From positions 3,100,001 through 3,164,000 of the forward strand of contig OY725489.1 of the NCBI GenBank assembly GCA_963281255.1: DNA of 64,000 bases, given 5' to 3'. Below, one piece after another: positions 10,824 through 23,377 of the stretch. Position 1 is the stretch's first letter, and the number at the start of each line of letters is the position of its first letter. Both the position numbers and the translations under genes were made by a program. Origin of the DNA: Aphrocallistes beatrix (Eukaryota; Porifera; Hexactinellida; Sceptrulophora; Aphrocallistidae). The notes below the pieces were generated by a model. It saw nothing but the letters and a program-made list of their open reading frames with translations, had not been told where the DNA came from and did no database searches.

Positions 10824-11569
10824 TATAATATGACACAATAAATAGGGACTTTAAATTTAGAAAGACGAATGATATTCTACGTTGAGCTTGACTCTGAGAT
10901 AAACTCAATTAATTATTCACAGGATCCTAGAATCCTGGTATAAAAACCCAGGACCCTAGAGTCCTAATACAAAATCCCATAAACGCTCAGAACCTACTTT
11001 GATTTAAAACCACCATACCGTCTATGGAGATTTTATATTAGGACCCCAAACTCACAAGGCCCCAGGGTTCTAGATATGTTTCCAAAAAGATAATACATTA
11101 GATGGATCTAGTTATATTGGGTATTATATTGAAATATTGGATAGTGATGGGTTCGCTATGCATTTCCTGAGAGACTAAATTTTGTCAGCCCATTTCAGGA
11201 TTATGCTAGTCGATCCCTTTTCTTCTCGTTCTTCCCCAGTTCTTCATGTACTCCCCAACATATCACAAATATTATCTTTTTGACTTTTGAATAAACCGAG
11301 GTGCGAAAAATTGCAATTGTTTATCTCTATAAATTTAGCAATCCGAATGATGATTTATTTGTTCTAATTAGTAAAGACTGTACATCGAAATTCTCCTTTT
11401 AGAGTTTCGTTTCGACATGGCAAATAGTAAAAACCTATTATGATTGTAACTTAGATATCTAGGCAGTTTTCGCATTTTTAATACTAAAATTAATAGTATT
11501 GAAATAGTTGAGAAATGATTTAATTAATTAACTAATAAACAAGAATAAATACAAATAAATAGGTTTTAA
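10824..11569. other. gap: imperfect short inverted repeats only
   Basis: Contains an imperfect palindrome at about 10921-11075 (for example AGGACCCTAGAGTCCTAATA facing TTATATTAGGACCCC). No gene or element end could be identified. Confidence 0.4.
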
Positions 11570-11878
11570 CTAAAATAATCGCTCGCTCTCTCTCTCTCTC
11601 ACCAATCGCTCTTCCAAATGCCCAACTTCCCATGCCAAATCCCGGAGCGAGGTGGACTGATCATTGATTATTTCCTGCAGTTTTTCGATGTTTTCGTCCA
11701 GATCGTCGATCCTCTTCTCCATCTCCTCGATAATAGCCGCCTGTTGGCTAGTCTTTTCCCTCAGCTCCTGGATCTCAACCTGCTGATTCGTCACTTTATC
11801 TTCAAGTGAAGTGAATCTGTTACCTCCCGCACCTTCTTCGCAACCATCTCTTCAAACTCATCGAGGTTAACTTTATCA
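11570..11878 (-). CDS. coiled-coil protein exon of unknown function
   Basis: An open minus-strand frame encodes a strongly charged heptad-like protein: EEMVAKKVREVTDSLEDKV, IQELREKTSQQAAIIEEMEK and GHLEERLVRERESERLF. The frame extends upstream of the first clear Met to about 11878. There the genomic sequence reads TTTTTTAG on the coding strand, a plausible splice acceptor, so this may be a 3' exon. It is a coiled coil but shares no clear motif with the CC family. It could be a host gene exon or part of a TE accessory gene; no homolog is recognised. Confidence 0.4.
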
Positions 11879-12296
11879 TGTTACTAAAAAATCGAGTGAC
11901 ATATAATGAATCTGAATCCTAAATAACATTATGCGAATTTCGTTTTACTCTTGGGTTATGGGGAGATTGAATGGCAGTTGATTCACGAGCTGAAGAGTAA
12001 AAATTGGAATAGATAGAATAAAGTACGGAATAAGATCATCTGAAGTGTCCCCTAAACAATTATGAATTTGATTTGAACTATGACGTAGGCTATACGATAT
12101 CCTGATTTCATTTTGAAATCAGAATGTCGTTGGCATCTTCGTGATTAGAATTAAAAACATTATCACTATCATATGAATTAAATTAATCTCATAAACAAAA
12201 CAAAATAAAAAATTCATATTCGATAATAAACATCAATGATTCTAAAGGTGGTTTTTATTTCATGCATACTCTCTTTGGGCAGGCGAAGAAGTCCAC
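11879..12296. other. gap: no recognisable gene
   Basis: A+T-rich; contains the possible splice acceptor upstream of the coiled-coil exon and nothing else I can name. Confidence 0.4.
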
Positions 12297-12491
12297 TCAA
12301 TGAAACTCGTCACTGACAAATCCAGAAACCAACCAAAGTTTCCCATTCAGTGGAAGGAGGATAATAGTTAGGTGAAATTTGGATGATGTCGAATAGTTGA
12401 TTGAAGTCTGCTGCTCAAATTCATTAGATTCAGAATGAGGGGTGAAATGTTTCTTCATTATCTGAGTAGTTTCTCCAAAACGAGAAGACAT
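12297..12491 (-). pseudogene. piggyBac-type transposase, N-terminal fragment
   Basis: The DNA at 12296-12420 (CCACTCAATGAAACTCGTCAC, then CCCATTCAGTGGAAGGAG) resembles the N-terminal part of piggyBac copy 1 at 8475-8560. The frame starts MSSRFGETTQIMKKHF, similar in position to MSSLFLENLL of copy 1. The rest of the transposase is missing. Confidence 0.5.
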
Positions 12492-12559
12492 TGTAAATTG
12501 TAAATGTTTCCTAGCTGAACCACCTAATCAAAGTGATAGAAAACCAAATTATAATCATA

Positions 12560-12747
12560 ATTAATTTAAAATGGCCCAACCCAAATCCAAGATAAAATTG
12601 GGAATAACAATTGGTGCAATTATAACATTGAAATGGAAACAATGTGACCCTGATATGAATCTTAGATCGTTTCCATTGAGAATATTGCTTAAAAACTATT
12701 CCCAATAAAAAATTAGAGTGAATGATAATTATAATAACATTAATTAA
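12560..12747. repeat. dispersed repeat R2, copy B, left part
   Basis: Same sequence as 5610-5785 (GGCCCAACCCAAATCC through AATTAGAGTGAAT). It is cut at TTAA (12744-12747) by the element at 12748-14676 and resumes at 14677. Confidence 0.8.
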
Positions 12748-14676
12748 GGATACCGCCCTCGAAAAACATCGCATGACATAAAAAAAACGGCAAAATTTTT
12801 TGTTGTTAATTCCAGTATATTAATGAGTGGTCTACATTCTAATCGTGCTTGTTAGAAGGTATTTATTTTGATTTTTCTGTGGTGACCCCTTAAAGATTAG
12901 AGTTAGTAAATATTGGAAAATAATTAGTGGTTTTTCGCCGCATTCATCAATTAGTTTAATACAAGTACTTATCTGATATTTTTTTAATGATAAAGACCTA
13001 AAAATGATGTTGGCACATTTAGAGATTATACAACACAACAATTTAGAAAAAAAAGGCATATAAATCCAATCAAAATAGCTCCATGAAGGACATCATTTCT
13101 AAAATGCTCGGGAAATGGCCGCTGTTGTATTAATTGTTGTATCTAAAATAGAATTCTGATCATTTTAAAAAAAATGCTCAGATCCGACCATTTGTTCGTA
13201 AGTTATCGTATATTATAGGTAAAGTTCGGACATTGTGCCTCTCTGGGGTCCTGAAGAGGCCGATGTCATATCTTAGACTATTAAAGATATATAATATATG
13301 ATCATCTTAAATGAAAGGATATATATGATAATATATAGGTTCCTTAAACATCTCTTTGTCAAAAAATAAACATTTCTTGACTTATCATTGATTTTATTGT
13401 AATACAAATTCTATGGACAACTTTGATTATATTAGAAAATGGCGAATCTAGTCATGGAATATGTGCCCGAATGTAGCTATTAAACTAGAAAATCAATGCA
13501 ATTGTTACTAAAAATAGATACTGAAAAATTGGATCACTTTTCATGATTATTTTGGAAGTTCTGGCCTTTTACGTCCCAGATTCGGTCAAAACCCCCCATT
13601 TATGGTCCATAAACTCATTCCTCCCTTTATCTGGAAATATATACCCAAATTCTTAGCTCTCAATTCCAAATATATTTTTCAAGACGGTATATATCTGATT
13701 CTTTAATAATAAGTGTACTACATCGAATGGAATGCTAAGTTTTAAATTTTTGTCACGTGATGACGTAGCATTTTTCGGAAATCCTAACTTGAAAACTAAA
13801 AGTCGTAGACTCTCGCTCTAACTCCCTAATATACTTTTTAGAAGCTCTTTATTCATTCTAAACCGATTAATTATACTTTCTAGTACTAGGAGTATGAATC
13901 ATTTTTCCCAATTGATTCAAAATATTCGGGGTTAGAGGCCTCAAGGTAATTTGTGAATTTTCAGTATAATTTTGCTATTTTCCTCAAAATCTGTTGTAAT
14001 ATATCTAATTCATCAGTATAAATGCGATTAAATGCCCATGGATGATTTTATTTATCGTTAATAGCTCATTTACATCGTTCTTAACATTAAAACTTCAAAT
14101 CCCTATATCTCGGATACTTTAAAATTCCAAAATTGACCGTCTTTCAAAAATTTAACTCAAAATTGCTTTGAGATAGAGGTTTTAAAATTTCAAGATTTGT
14201 TCCATATGTTTAGGCGATGAACGTAGGACCACTCAATTTTCGATATCTTATAAATTTGTGATTTTATTGCTAATTTCCAAACAAAATCGGGCTTTTTTCG
14301 CAGTTTTTTGGCAATATTTTTTCAAACACACACAATTAACAATTTTGGTTATTTTAACTTTATTTTGGTCCTATGCGATAGCGTAATTGATCGACTATAT
14401 ATGAATAAATTTTCGAAGCATTTGATCCAAACATGTGTTTCAAAAAATGAACAGAGTGGAGGAGGGCTTACTTTTAAGATGTGCTAGGGAAAAACGGAAA
14501 AAAAACTTTTGACTTTGAGACGCTGTAACTCAAAGACTAGAAATGCGAACCAAAAACTGTTTGGCATGCCTCAAAATTTTTTAATTGCACTATCTGCCCA
14601 CGCTTAACATCTTATATATCTCTCTTCTTGATATATACTGTAAGCCAAACCTAAGGATTTTTCACGGGCGGTATCC
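12748..14676. mobile_element. non-autonomous element with TTAA target duplication
   Basis: Ends read GGATACCGCCC at 12748 and GGGCGGTATCC at 14676, flanked on both sides by TTAA. The interrupted R2 repeat continues on each side. Length is 1929 bp with no credible transposase frame. TTAA duplications are known for the piggyBac and Kolobok superfamilies; without a transposase I cannot choose between them. The right terminal part is homologous to the sequence at 63838-64000. Confidence 0.8.
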
Positions 14677-15335
14677 TTAATAATAATAATAATCGATATC
14701 AATATTGATATCTTCAAACTAAAGTAGCAAACGCTTCTTGGAAAACAATTATTGCTCAAGAAATGTGATAACATGGCAGAAATCATCAACTGAACTTATA
14801 TGTTCACACATTTACGTTTGGTAAACTGGAATGTTGACACCACCCCGAGCGAATATTTTATAAGCATGCTTTATAGCGATCATTGAGCTCAAAATAGGAA
14901 ATAAAAACACCTTCCAATGGAACCCAATTAGAGTTGAAGGTATGTATGTATTGAATCAATAGAAGTCAATCAATGGAAGAATATGTTCACACATTTACGT
15001 TTGATAACCTGGAATGTATTGACGAGACCTCAAGATTATCTTACTATAACTTGCGATAATAAAAATTCATCCATGAGAAGATAATACTGATTGAAATATC
15101 GTATTCAGATTGGTAACTGATCAAGATATTGCAAAATATAGGAGGGATGGGTTGTGTAATTTATAAAAATTGATTTTAGGACACTTTTGATTCAATCTAT
15201 CTAATTTTCTTAACTGGGCTGCTGGTAGCTGAGGTAGAAATTAATGAGTAGACAGACGTTAGGAATGAGAAGCAATATTTTATATTTATTTGCTTCTCTT
15301 TATGGAATGTTAGATTTATTCATAGATCAACAAAA
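14677..15335. repeat. dispersed repeat R2, copy B, right part
   Basis: Matches 5790-6425 of copy A closely, including TTGATATCTTCAAACTAAAG and GAGTAGACAGACGTTAGG. Non-coding. Confidence 0.8.
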
Positions 15336-16832
15336 CATCAAATTATTTTTTATCAATGCATTACCAGATTATTATATTTCAATATAACAAATTTATTCTA
15401 ATAGATAATTACTAAATGGTATGAACAAGGGTGGACAACCTATAACCAAATTTTATTTTGATTTATAATTGAGATCAGATCCTGATGTATGACTGATATG
15501 AAAACAATATAATCGCTCCACCTAACTATAATGAAAAAATAAATTATATAGATATCATCATAAAAATGAAACGGAATGTATAAAAATAGAAAATTAAAAT
15601 CAACCTGAGAGGAATTCCATTGTCAGTAGTATCATTCAGGGCGGGGTAGAGCTGCTTCAGAGTGGAGACCAGATATTGTTTGTCAGTTCTCAGAACAGAG
15701 GAGGTTAATCTCCTCCCGCAGCCTGCTCATCTCCAGCTCGGCCACACCTGTTTTATTCTAGCATTTGTACAAAGTATTCAATAAAGGATTAAATAAATAT
15801 TTACTTGGAAGCAAATAGTGGCTTTGGCTAGTGGCTAGTAGTTAGTGGCCAGAAATGTACGTGTTCATTCAATTCACTTTCTTAAGACAACTTTTAAGTT
15901 ATTCATAGGGGCAATTCAAACGTTACGTAACGCAGAAAAAGAGAGGGGGAGGGTAAATTCCCTGAACCAAAATTCATTTATAATATTGATTTCTATGTGA
16001 TCTAAACTCGATTGGGACATACTTACGGATAGTACCTACTAATAATTCCTTCCCGAGGAGGTACGTCTTATATCAAGTTCTACTGTGTGTAATAATAAGC
16101 ACGAGGAGAATTCTATTAAGTGAACTCATTTTAATTGCATATGCAAAAGCAGTATAACTAAATAGTGAGTACCACCCACAAATTGGAACAATGAAATTCA
16201 TGTGTTTACTCTTCTAACCAAGTATATAACAAAGTATATAGTTTGAACAAGCCCGCAGAAAAGAATAATCTAACAAAATAACATAATATGACATAAATTC
16301 ACAATAATGTAGGATTGATTCAGAGTTTACTACTGTTTGGACCACTGTTTGGATGGCACTCGAATGCCTCGTTGACGCTTCGACTAAATGAATCTGATCA
16401 CATTCGTAGATATATTGTATGGTATTTACAGCACAAAGTCTAGTATGTCTAAATATCGAGTCCAATATGTCTAAATATCTGATAAGCTAATTATGTACAA
16501 CCACAGATCTGCAGCCTCTGCCTCCAGACGCTGAATTCGATTTGGGTAAACTCTCCCCTGTGTGAGATCAGCACCTCCCCCGCCAACGAATAAATTTGAG
16601 CATCTATCCTCCTTTAGTACTCAGTCAAGGAAGCATTCACCTCCAAAGTGAGCTGGCTAATGTGAAACACGAGAGACTAGGATTGAGGAATGCATGAAAG
16701 CATAAATAAGGAGGATAGTTGTCAACTGTTTGTCAGAATCTCTGGATTCAGGAGCTTGGGTCGATATTGGGGCTGTCAGTATAGCAGGAGGAGCGGCAAG
16801 AAGCGGGTTGAACAACCACTTGTGGATGTATT
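15336..16832. other. gap with possible coiled-coil exon remnants
   Basis: On the minus strand at 15612-15760 a short stretch reads VAELEMSRLREEINLLCSEN and, in another frame, LVSTLKQLYPALNDTTDNG ending at a possible donor CTCAG/GTTGAT. At 16500-16650 another minus stretch reads LEVNASLTEY then a stop, then RRIDAQIYSLAGEVL. These resemble parts of coiled-coil proteins and could be exons of the gene seen at 11570-11878, but no complete frame exists. The rest is A+T-rich with no known feature. Confidence 0.25.
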
Positions 16833-17130
16833 GAAAAGTGGAGTGCGCATGCCCATATCATCGTTTGTGTTTGTTATAGTATATTTACTCAACTGACTAG
16901 CCTTGCGGAAAATAATCAAGATGTCAGTAACAACAGCCACGTGTACGCGACGACCACTTTTAGCCAGTCCGTTGAGTTCATCGTCACGTACACGTGGCTG
17001 CTGTTACTGACATTTAATTATTTTTCGCAAGGCTAGTCAGTTGAGTAAATATACAATAACAAACACAAACGATGATATGCACATACGAACTCGATCCTTT
17101 TGAACGCGCATGCGCACTCGACTTTTCAAT
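16833..17130. repeat. foldback palindrome with 27-nt loop
   Basis: The left arm (about 16833-16953) is complementary to the right arm (16981-about 17130); the innermost bases read GTGTACGCGACGA and TCGTCACGTACACG. The loop is 16954-16980. The right arm has about 36 extra bases near 17075-17110. It contains no gene, and the 68-residue frame across the left arm is an artefact of the repeat. Confidence 0.75.
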
Positions 17131-18029
17131 ATAAGACTTGTGATGTAGCATGTATTATATGTGGGAGTAGTGTATTATAATATTACAGAATCCTCTTAGT
17201 CTACCTAGGAAAAAGGCACTACTGTATATTTGGAAAAATTTATAAAACTTTATTAGGTAGACAACTAGAAAACGTATCCTCTGTTTCTGTTCATCGTAAG
17301 AATCATTAGAATAATAATAACTAATTAATTAATACATGCATTGTAAAGTTGCCCAATTAATTAAGGTTTGGGGTCAAAAAATAACAAAAGAAGGCTAATT
17401 GATCCAAATTATCAATAGCTGAGAAAGATAAACAATATGTTATAAGGTATCAATTTGTTTAGAAATTATGATAATTTATAAAGAATGTTTTTATCAATGT
17501 GTACTACAAAAATTTTAAAAGATATCGACGAAAAAAATTTGCATATGATAAAAAAAATATTGAAGTTCAGATAAATTAAAATTTGAAATAAATCTAATTA
17601 TAGATAGCTTAGAAAACATTATCACAGAAAGATCAAAGTGAAAGAAACAGAAAATAAATATTTTAAAGAGGTGTGAAACACTTGGAATCTAGGTTAGTTA
17701 AAGATCATGACTAGAGGAAAGTGTGACTCAAAATTCATTTCAAAAAAGTGAAAATTGCAAGATATATAATAGATTGAAATATCAAGAAAAAGTTGCCGGC
17801 ATTCGCCGGTTAACAGCCCAATTTGAGCTGTTAACAGCCAGCTCGAGCTGTTAATAGCCCACTTCGGGCTGTTAATAGTCTTGTCTTTAATCAGAGATCT
17901 AACAACCGATTTATTAGCAACCGCATTAGCATAGGAGTGTTTAGCTTTTTCTGCCCTAATATCACAATGATATAATCAACTTATACTAAGTTCGCTAAAA
18001 TGTGATAATAATGAATATAATATTGAATA
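17131..18029. other. gap: A+T-rich, with a GCTGTTAACAGC cluster at 17810-17880
   Basis: About three units related to the array at 2485-2580 lie at 17810-17880. The remaining sequence contains nothing recognisable. Confidence 0.5.
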
Positions 18030-19737
18030 TTAGTCACTTTGGATTTCAAGATCTTCATCTACTAGACCATCATTATCAGGAATAGTACCAGTATCCTCAT
18101 ATTCGAAATCCGATATTAGGTCAGGATCTGTAAATTCATCTGGTTCAATTGCTAAACATGTCTCCGCAACTTGGGACGAAAGCTCCAGGATCCTTTTAAA
18201 ATTGTAGCAGACGAAGAGCGAATCTTCTAATCGGCTTGCGGAAAGCTGACTTCTAAGCCGTGTGTGTATAAGTCTATGACGTGAAAACGCTCTCTCAACA
18301 GCTGCCTCTGAAACTACGGACTTGTGTCAAAAGTTCTGCACATGTTTCTAAGATTGGGCACATTCCCTCATTAATAGAAATCCCAAGGTTCCGGCACTGT
18401 TTGAAACGTTTTACCTCGGGATCGAGATCATCTTTCATGCTAGGTTTGATACGGTTAAGACACCAATCCTCGAATACAGTTACCTCACCCTGAGTTGGCA
18501 CACTGAATAGCGCCATTTCTTCTTCTTCGGTACATTCTAAAATATGAATTTTAGCAGACTTGATAGCGTATCTATAGGTTGAGTCCAGAAACATTCCCCA
18601 TCGATCTTTCCAAATTTTGAGCAGGATCTTTCTTGTATGAACGGGGAAAGTCTTGCCTCCATGATGTTCTAATCCCCAAGAAACCCGCGGATGACATCAT
18701 TATAGACATCAGTTATAGTTTGTCTTTCTGAAGTACCAGTTGCTGTTCGACTAAAGGTTTAAACATATTTGTCAACTGTTCCCACCTAGTACGACAATGG
18801 TCACTTCCTAAATTATTGGCAAGCGCATTCTGAATTGCAACAAAACGTGAATTCCATCTCGTCACAACATACCGACCAATTTTTCCATCTTCAATAAACT
18901 CTTCTACATCTTTAAGGGATTGTTTCGCAAGATTAATACGACGAAACACATCTCCATACATTAAAGTGATAATGTGCACAATGCATTGAACTTGGAGAAT
19001 TCATCTTTTCTCATATGTAATGGTTTTCAATGCCAGCTGGACACTTCTTGCATTATCTGCGACTAACGAGAGTTAACGATACCTCCAAATGTTTGAATTT
19101 CGTTTATAACAGACTCCAAGAGTATTTTGATCGCCTGATTATCCATTTTCATCATCACCTCGCTTCTCCAAAAGTCAACCTTGGAACTTTCGTGAACCAT
19201 CAAACAAAATTGCTGATTGTGAGATACGTTATTAGTCCACCCGTCAACAGAAATTGATAGAAACTTACATTTTAATTGGGTACCAATCTGGTTTCGTCAC
19301 TCGTTAGCTAGATCCGATATACGTTGGGCAATAAGATGCCTATCCTTAACTTAATGAGGATATGCCCACGTAAATATAGGGTCTTCAACAATATTGAATT
19401 GGAAAACATGCCTATTGGCCACATCTGCGATAGCCTGTCTATCAATGAATGGAATGTCCATGTGAAGGACTTCTATATCACTCTTTATTGCCCAACGATC
19501 CAATTTTGGAACCTTCCTTTGACTTTTATCATTTACATCGTAAAAAATCCTATAGACATCGTAAAAAATCCTATAGACATCGTAGTGTTTATTGAGTAAA
19601 TGGTTCCTTAGGTTCGAATAATTCGCTTTGCTAGAGGTGAACTTCATCGTTTGAGTACACAATACATTGCATTGTGTCGTTGAGACGCTTGTAAATATCG
19701 TAGATATTCTTGCAGTTTTCGGCCATTGTACAAACAA
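18030..19737 (-). pseudogene. hAT-superfamily transposase, decayed
   Basis: Minus-strand remnants in order. Near 19600-19737 there is a BED-like zinc-finger remnant (CNVLCTQTMKF followed by NLRNHLLNKH). At 18713-18979 a frame contains GRYVVTRWNSRFVAIQNAL, the conserved TRWNS region of hAT enzymes. At 18180-18310 an hAT C-terminal dimerisation motif reads SEAAVERAFSRHRLIHTRL. An acidic tail ends near 18030. Frameshifts and stops separate these blocks, and an 18-bp duplication near 19540-19580 repeats DVYRIFY. hAT enzymes make 8-bp target duplications; termini for this copy were not found. The many hAT MITEs in the window would need such an enzyme, but this copy cannot supply it. Confidence 0.8.
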
Positions 19738-20286
19738 TAAATATTTTTAGAAGCTAATTAAGGGAGAAGTTGATGAATAATGAAATAACGATAATAAAGT
19801 CAATAAAAATTAAAAACAAGAGTCAATCTATAAATGTCAAAAGGGACATGCAATATTTAGTGGGATAGGCAAAGAAAATTGAAAAAAAAACCAATATCAA
19901 ATCGTAAATATTTACATAACAGTCAAGGTTAAGCTATATGGTTCTATAATAATATCTATATTTTTGGACAATTTATCTCAAATTTAGATTATAAAAATAC
20001 ATAGGGCATTCCAAAAGTTCTCGTCCCAAATCTGTATCTCATATGAGAGTGAAAATAGGATATTTTCAATTTGTCCATTGTATTCCTTAGGGGATCAGCT
20101 TCCAATTTATATATTGGTTTATTTTAAAAGGACAATTATTGTGGTTCCTATATTAGATTTTTGTACATCGGTTTAGGACACTTCCTTTGAACGTGATTTT
20201 TGGGGTTCCCTTAGATATATTTCAGTTCTGAGCAGATTTAGCCAATTCTACGCATCAACTAACATATACATTGAATTCTCTAAGTA
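19738..20286. other. gap: possible lone transposon terminus near 20002
   Basis: The sequence TAGGGCATTCCAAAAGTTCT near 20004 looks like a mariner-type terminus, but I found no partner. Otherwise A+T-rich. Confidence 0.3.
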
Positions 20287-20479
20287 CAGTCGACTCCGCT
20301 TAACTTAATAGGGCCACATCGGTCAGAGGACAATTCGCCCCGATTAAGCGGAGGACCCTATTAACCGAAAATATTTTGTATTAGCTTCTATGTGTGAGAG
20401 CTATTCCGGTCCTACCAAAAGTCGCCCGATTAAGCGGCTGACCCGATTAAACAGTGGCCCTATTAAGCGGAGTCGACTG
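20287..20479. mobile_element. pogo/Tigger-like MITE
   Basis: Terminal repeats CAGTCGACTCCGCTTAA and its near complement TTAAGCGGAGTCGACTG, flanked by TA on each side, length 193 bp. The interior repeats CGATTAAGCGG several times. No coding capacity. Confidence 0.8.
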
Positions 20480-22918
20480 TATTATAGTTTGAGGCTGAGG
20501 AAATACTATGTTTTGAAGTGGTTTACTACCATTTTTGTCCCACTTTTTGAGTGGCGAAAATTGACAAAAAATCCACTAAAAGTGGCATGATACTTTCACA
20601 CGAGCAATACTATCGAAAACCTCCCGATTACTTTTTCACATTGGTTCTTAATTAATTCACCTTTTATTTACTGGCCACTGCCGAAGTGTATCCTGGGTTT
20701 CAAACAACTCGTAGCCTTCTGAATTTTTGCTCATAGGGGTATTTTTAGTTTAAAAAATCAAATCTAAATCGGAATTTCAAATTTTTTAATACTTTTTAAG
20801 ATATCGCGAGCTGTTAATTAATTATTACACTTACAATTAGATAGTATCAGAATGAATCCATAAGATGGCAATGTTATTCTTGGCCACCTGATATGTTAAT
20901 ATAGTTTTGGCACGAAACCTTATAGATGAGAATCCCAATTTGAGTGGAGTAATTAGATACTAATTATTTAATTAATTATTATATTATTGTCTAGGGAGAT
21001 TTCCATGGGAGCTCAATAATATTATTACTAGATTGTAATTGAATTTTATTTCATTTGTGGCATTTTGACTCCCTGATTCTAATATAAATTACTACAGTGC
21101 TCCAATGTTCACCGCCATCTCGATATATCGCCAACTGAGGTTAGCGCCCATTTTTAATGAAGAACTTTTTCCCAACATGAGAATTCCACTACAAATCGCT
21201 ATAAGCTTTCATTTACCTCAATAGCTTATGCAAATTGAGGATTGTGAATGACCCTATTCAAGTGAATAACTTGGTGTATAGATATTTAAACAATCTCCAC
21301 ACAACAAAAGTAATATTTACAAATATACATATTTACATTCAAATATCTTCTGGTACATCTTCTGGTGGGGGCGCATGTTTGAGCAACATCTCTTCCATAT
21401 GGTCATACCCACATTCATAGCAGTACGGTATCGTGCATACTACACAGGCTGTACGCTTCATAACACGACATCTTACACACCTGGCAGTAGCAGATACCAT
21501 ACCACTAATCTGTGATACGGGCTTGACTCGATGAGATGTAGCTCCTAGAATGGTTTGAGTGGGAAACTGTTGATTGGATAACTAAACAGCTGGTGCTTGC
21601 TTCCGGATAGTAAAATCTCCACACAGTTGTAAAATTACGTTAGGATGGAAGAATACCTTCAGGTAGCCACGCTTAGATGTTAGAGGTATTGCGTGTTGAC
21701 CAACCATCCGATCATGGCGATCGACACCGCCCATCCGGTTGTTGTAAGCTTTGAGAATTGGAGGACTGGGGATAAGTTGTCTTGTATACTTCTTTGTAGA
21801 GTCTCTGATGTTTTTGATTGGAAGGAGAGGAGATGAAGGAATATTAGAAATGCAGTTAGTAATAAAAACACTTTCTTGTCTTCAGCACGATATTTCTTAT
21901 CCATCCAAACTGTTAGGGAGACGGGTTCTTTTGCGTACAGCTTTTCTACCGTTCCATCATGGTTGTAGTCAAACTTAGCCTCGCATGTGAACCATTTGAA
22001 TGCCCATGTCAGTGGATGCATTTGTTCGACTAAATAATTTAGATCAAGAGGAAGAGATTTATTACCTGCCGTTCCAACCATACCTGTTTTTCTTGAGCGT
22101 AAATAGGATGCCAGATCCAGATGGGAAAAAAAACGGTCGCAGTAGATCACATGGCCTTTATCCAAGAATGGTTGAGATAGTTGTAGCACCACATCACGTC
22201 CGCCCACTGACTCACTCTTACTACCTAAATAAATAGTCTGTGTTAAGGAATATCTACAACAACCATAACAAATTGACCACAACTTGACGCCATATTTCGT
22301 AGGCTTAGCCTTGATGTACTGTCGGACGACACTCCTTCCGTAAAACTTGACCATCATTTCGTCTATGGAGAGAGATCTAGCAGGCCTCAGCAGTTTGATG
22401 CAGTTGAAATTGTAGGTAGATAGTATCGATCCGAGCTTGGCTTCAAATCTCTTCGCTGTTGGTAGATTTGCAGGGAGCTGTTGGTTATCTGTTAAATGGA
22501 GCATGGGTAAAAGTTGCTCAAACCTGTCACGTGTTAGATGTCTATGAAAATGAGGTAAGTAGTAAATCTCAGAATATGTGAAGTATGATCGATGGCTAGG
22601 CATTTGAACAAGTGATGTCCAGAGCAATAGTCCAATGAAACATCGGATCTCCTGATAGGTTGGGATTGCATAATTATGCGGAGCAGAGTCTAGATGCTGC
22701 TGCTTCCGATATTTTAGGGTCTCGTTCAGGATTGTTCGAAATTCATATGGACGAAATATTGCATCAAAGAATTTGATTGGATCATCACAATCCGCTAGAT
22801 GCTTTGTCTAATCTGAGAGTTGATGCTGTTGAGTTGGGGGATTTGGGTGTAATGCTTCTGTTGGCTCTAAGATTGCAGGCGGTGTACGCTCGAATCGTTC
22901 TTGTGGCATTCTCCTCAC

Positions 22919-23005
22919 CTAAGTAGTTGTAAAAATCATAAGAAATTTCACTATTATGACTATTATACAACAAATGAAAACTAAATGAATAACTATGTTA
23001 CTTAC
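22919..23005 (-). other. 87-bp intron in the left-arm piggyBac gene
   Basis: Donor GTAAGT directly after the codons for AIK, acceptor CTACTTAG directly before GTGAGGAGA (V R R). The right-arm copy has it at 41629-41709 with a GC donor. piggyBac copy 1 encodes the same protein region without any interruption (near 8280). Confidence 0.7.
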
Positions 23006-23377
23006 TTTGATTGCATTTTCATAGGGCTCATTGTAGAATGGGAATTCTTTAAGCCGTTTGCGTGCTGTATCTGTATCCCAGAGTTCAGGGTAGAAGCGCT
23101 CGATGGGAGTCCGCATTTAGAAAGGCATCTCCGATAGTTGGACTTCGATATTTGTGAGTTGGTTTCTGCATTTACCTCGATTGCATATACAGCTAAATCC
23201 ACCTATTTAGTCCATTATTAGAGAATCGAGTTAGCTCAGGCACAAAATTGAATCGGCTTTCCCAGTTAGGATGGTAGATAGAAACTATGGAGGATCTGCT
23301 CGAAGTTGAAGATTGCGTCAGTGTTTTGGAGTCGATTTTCTGCTTCACCTAAATAGAATATATTGATAAATGCAGTA

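Noticed and set aside
16690-16896. 68-residue plus-strand frame as a small gene
   Set aside because: It overlaps the left arm of a foldback palindrome and shows no conserved motif.
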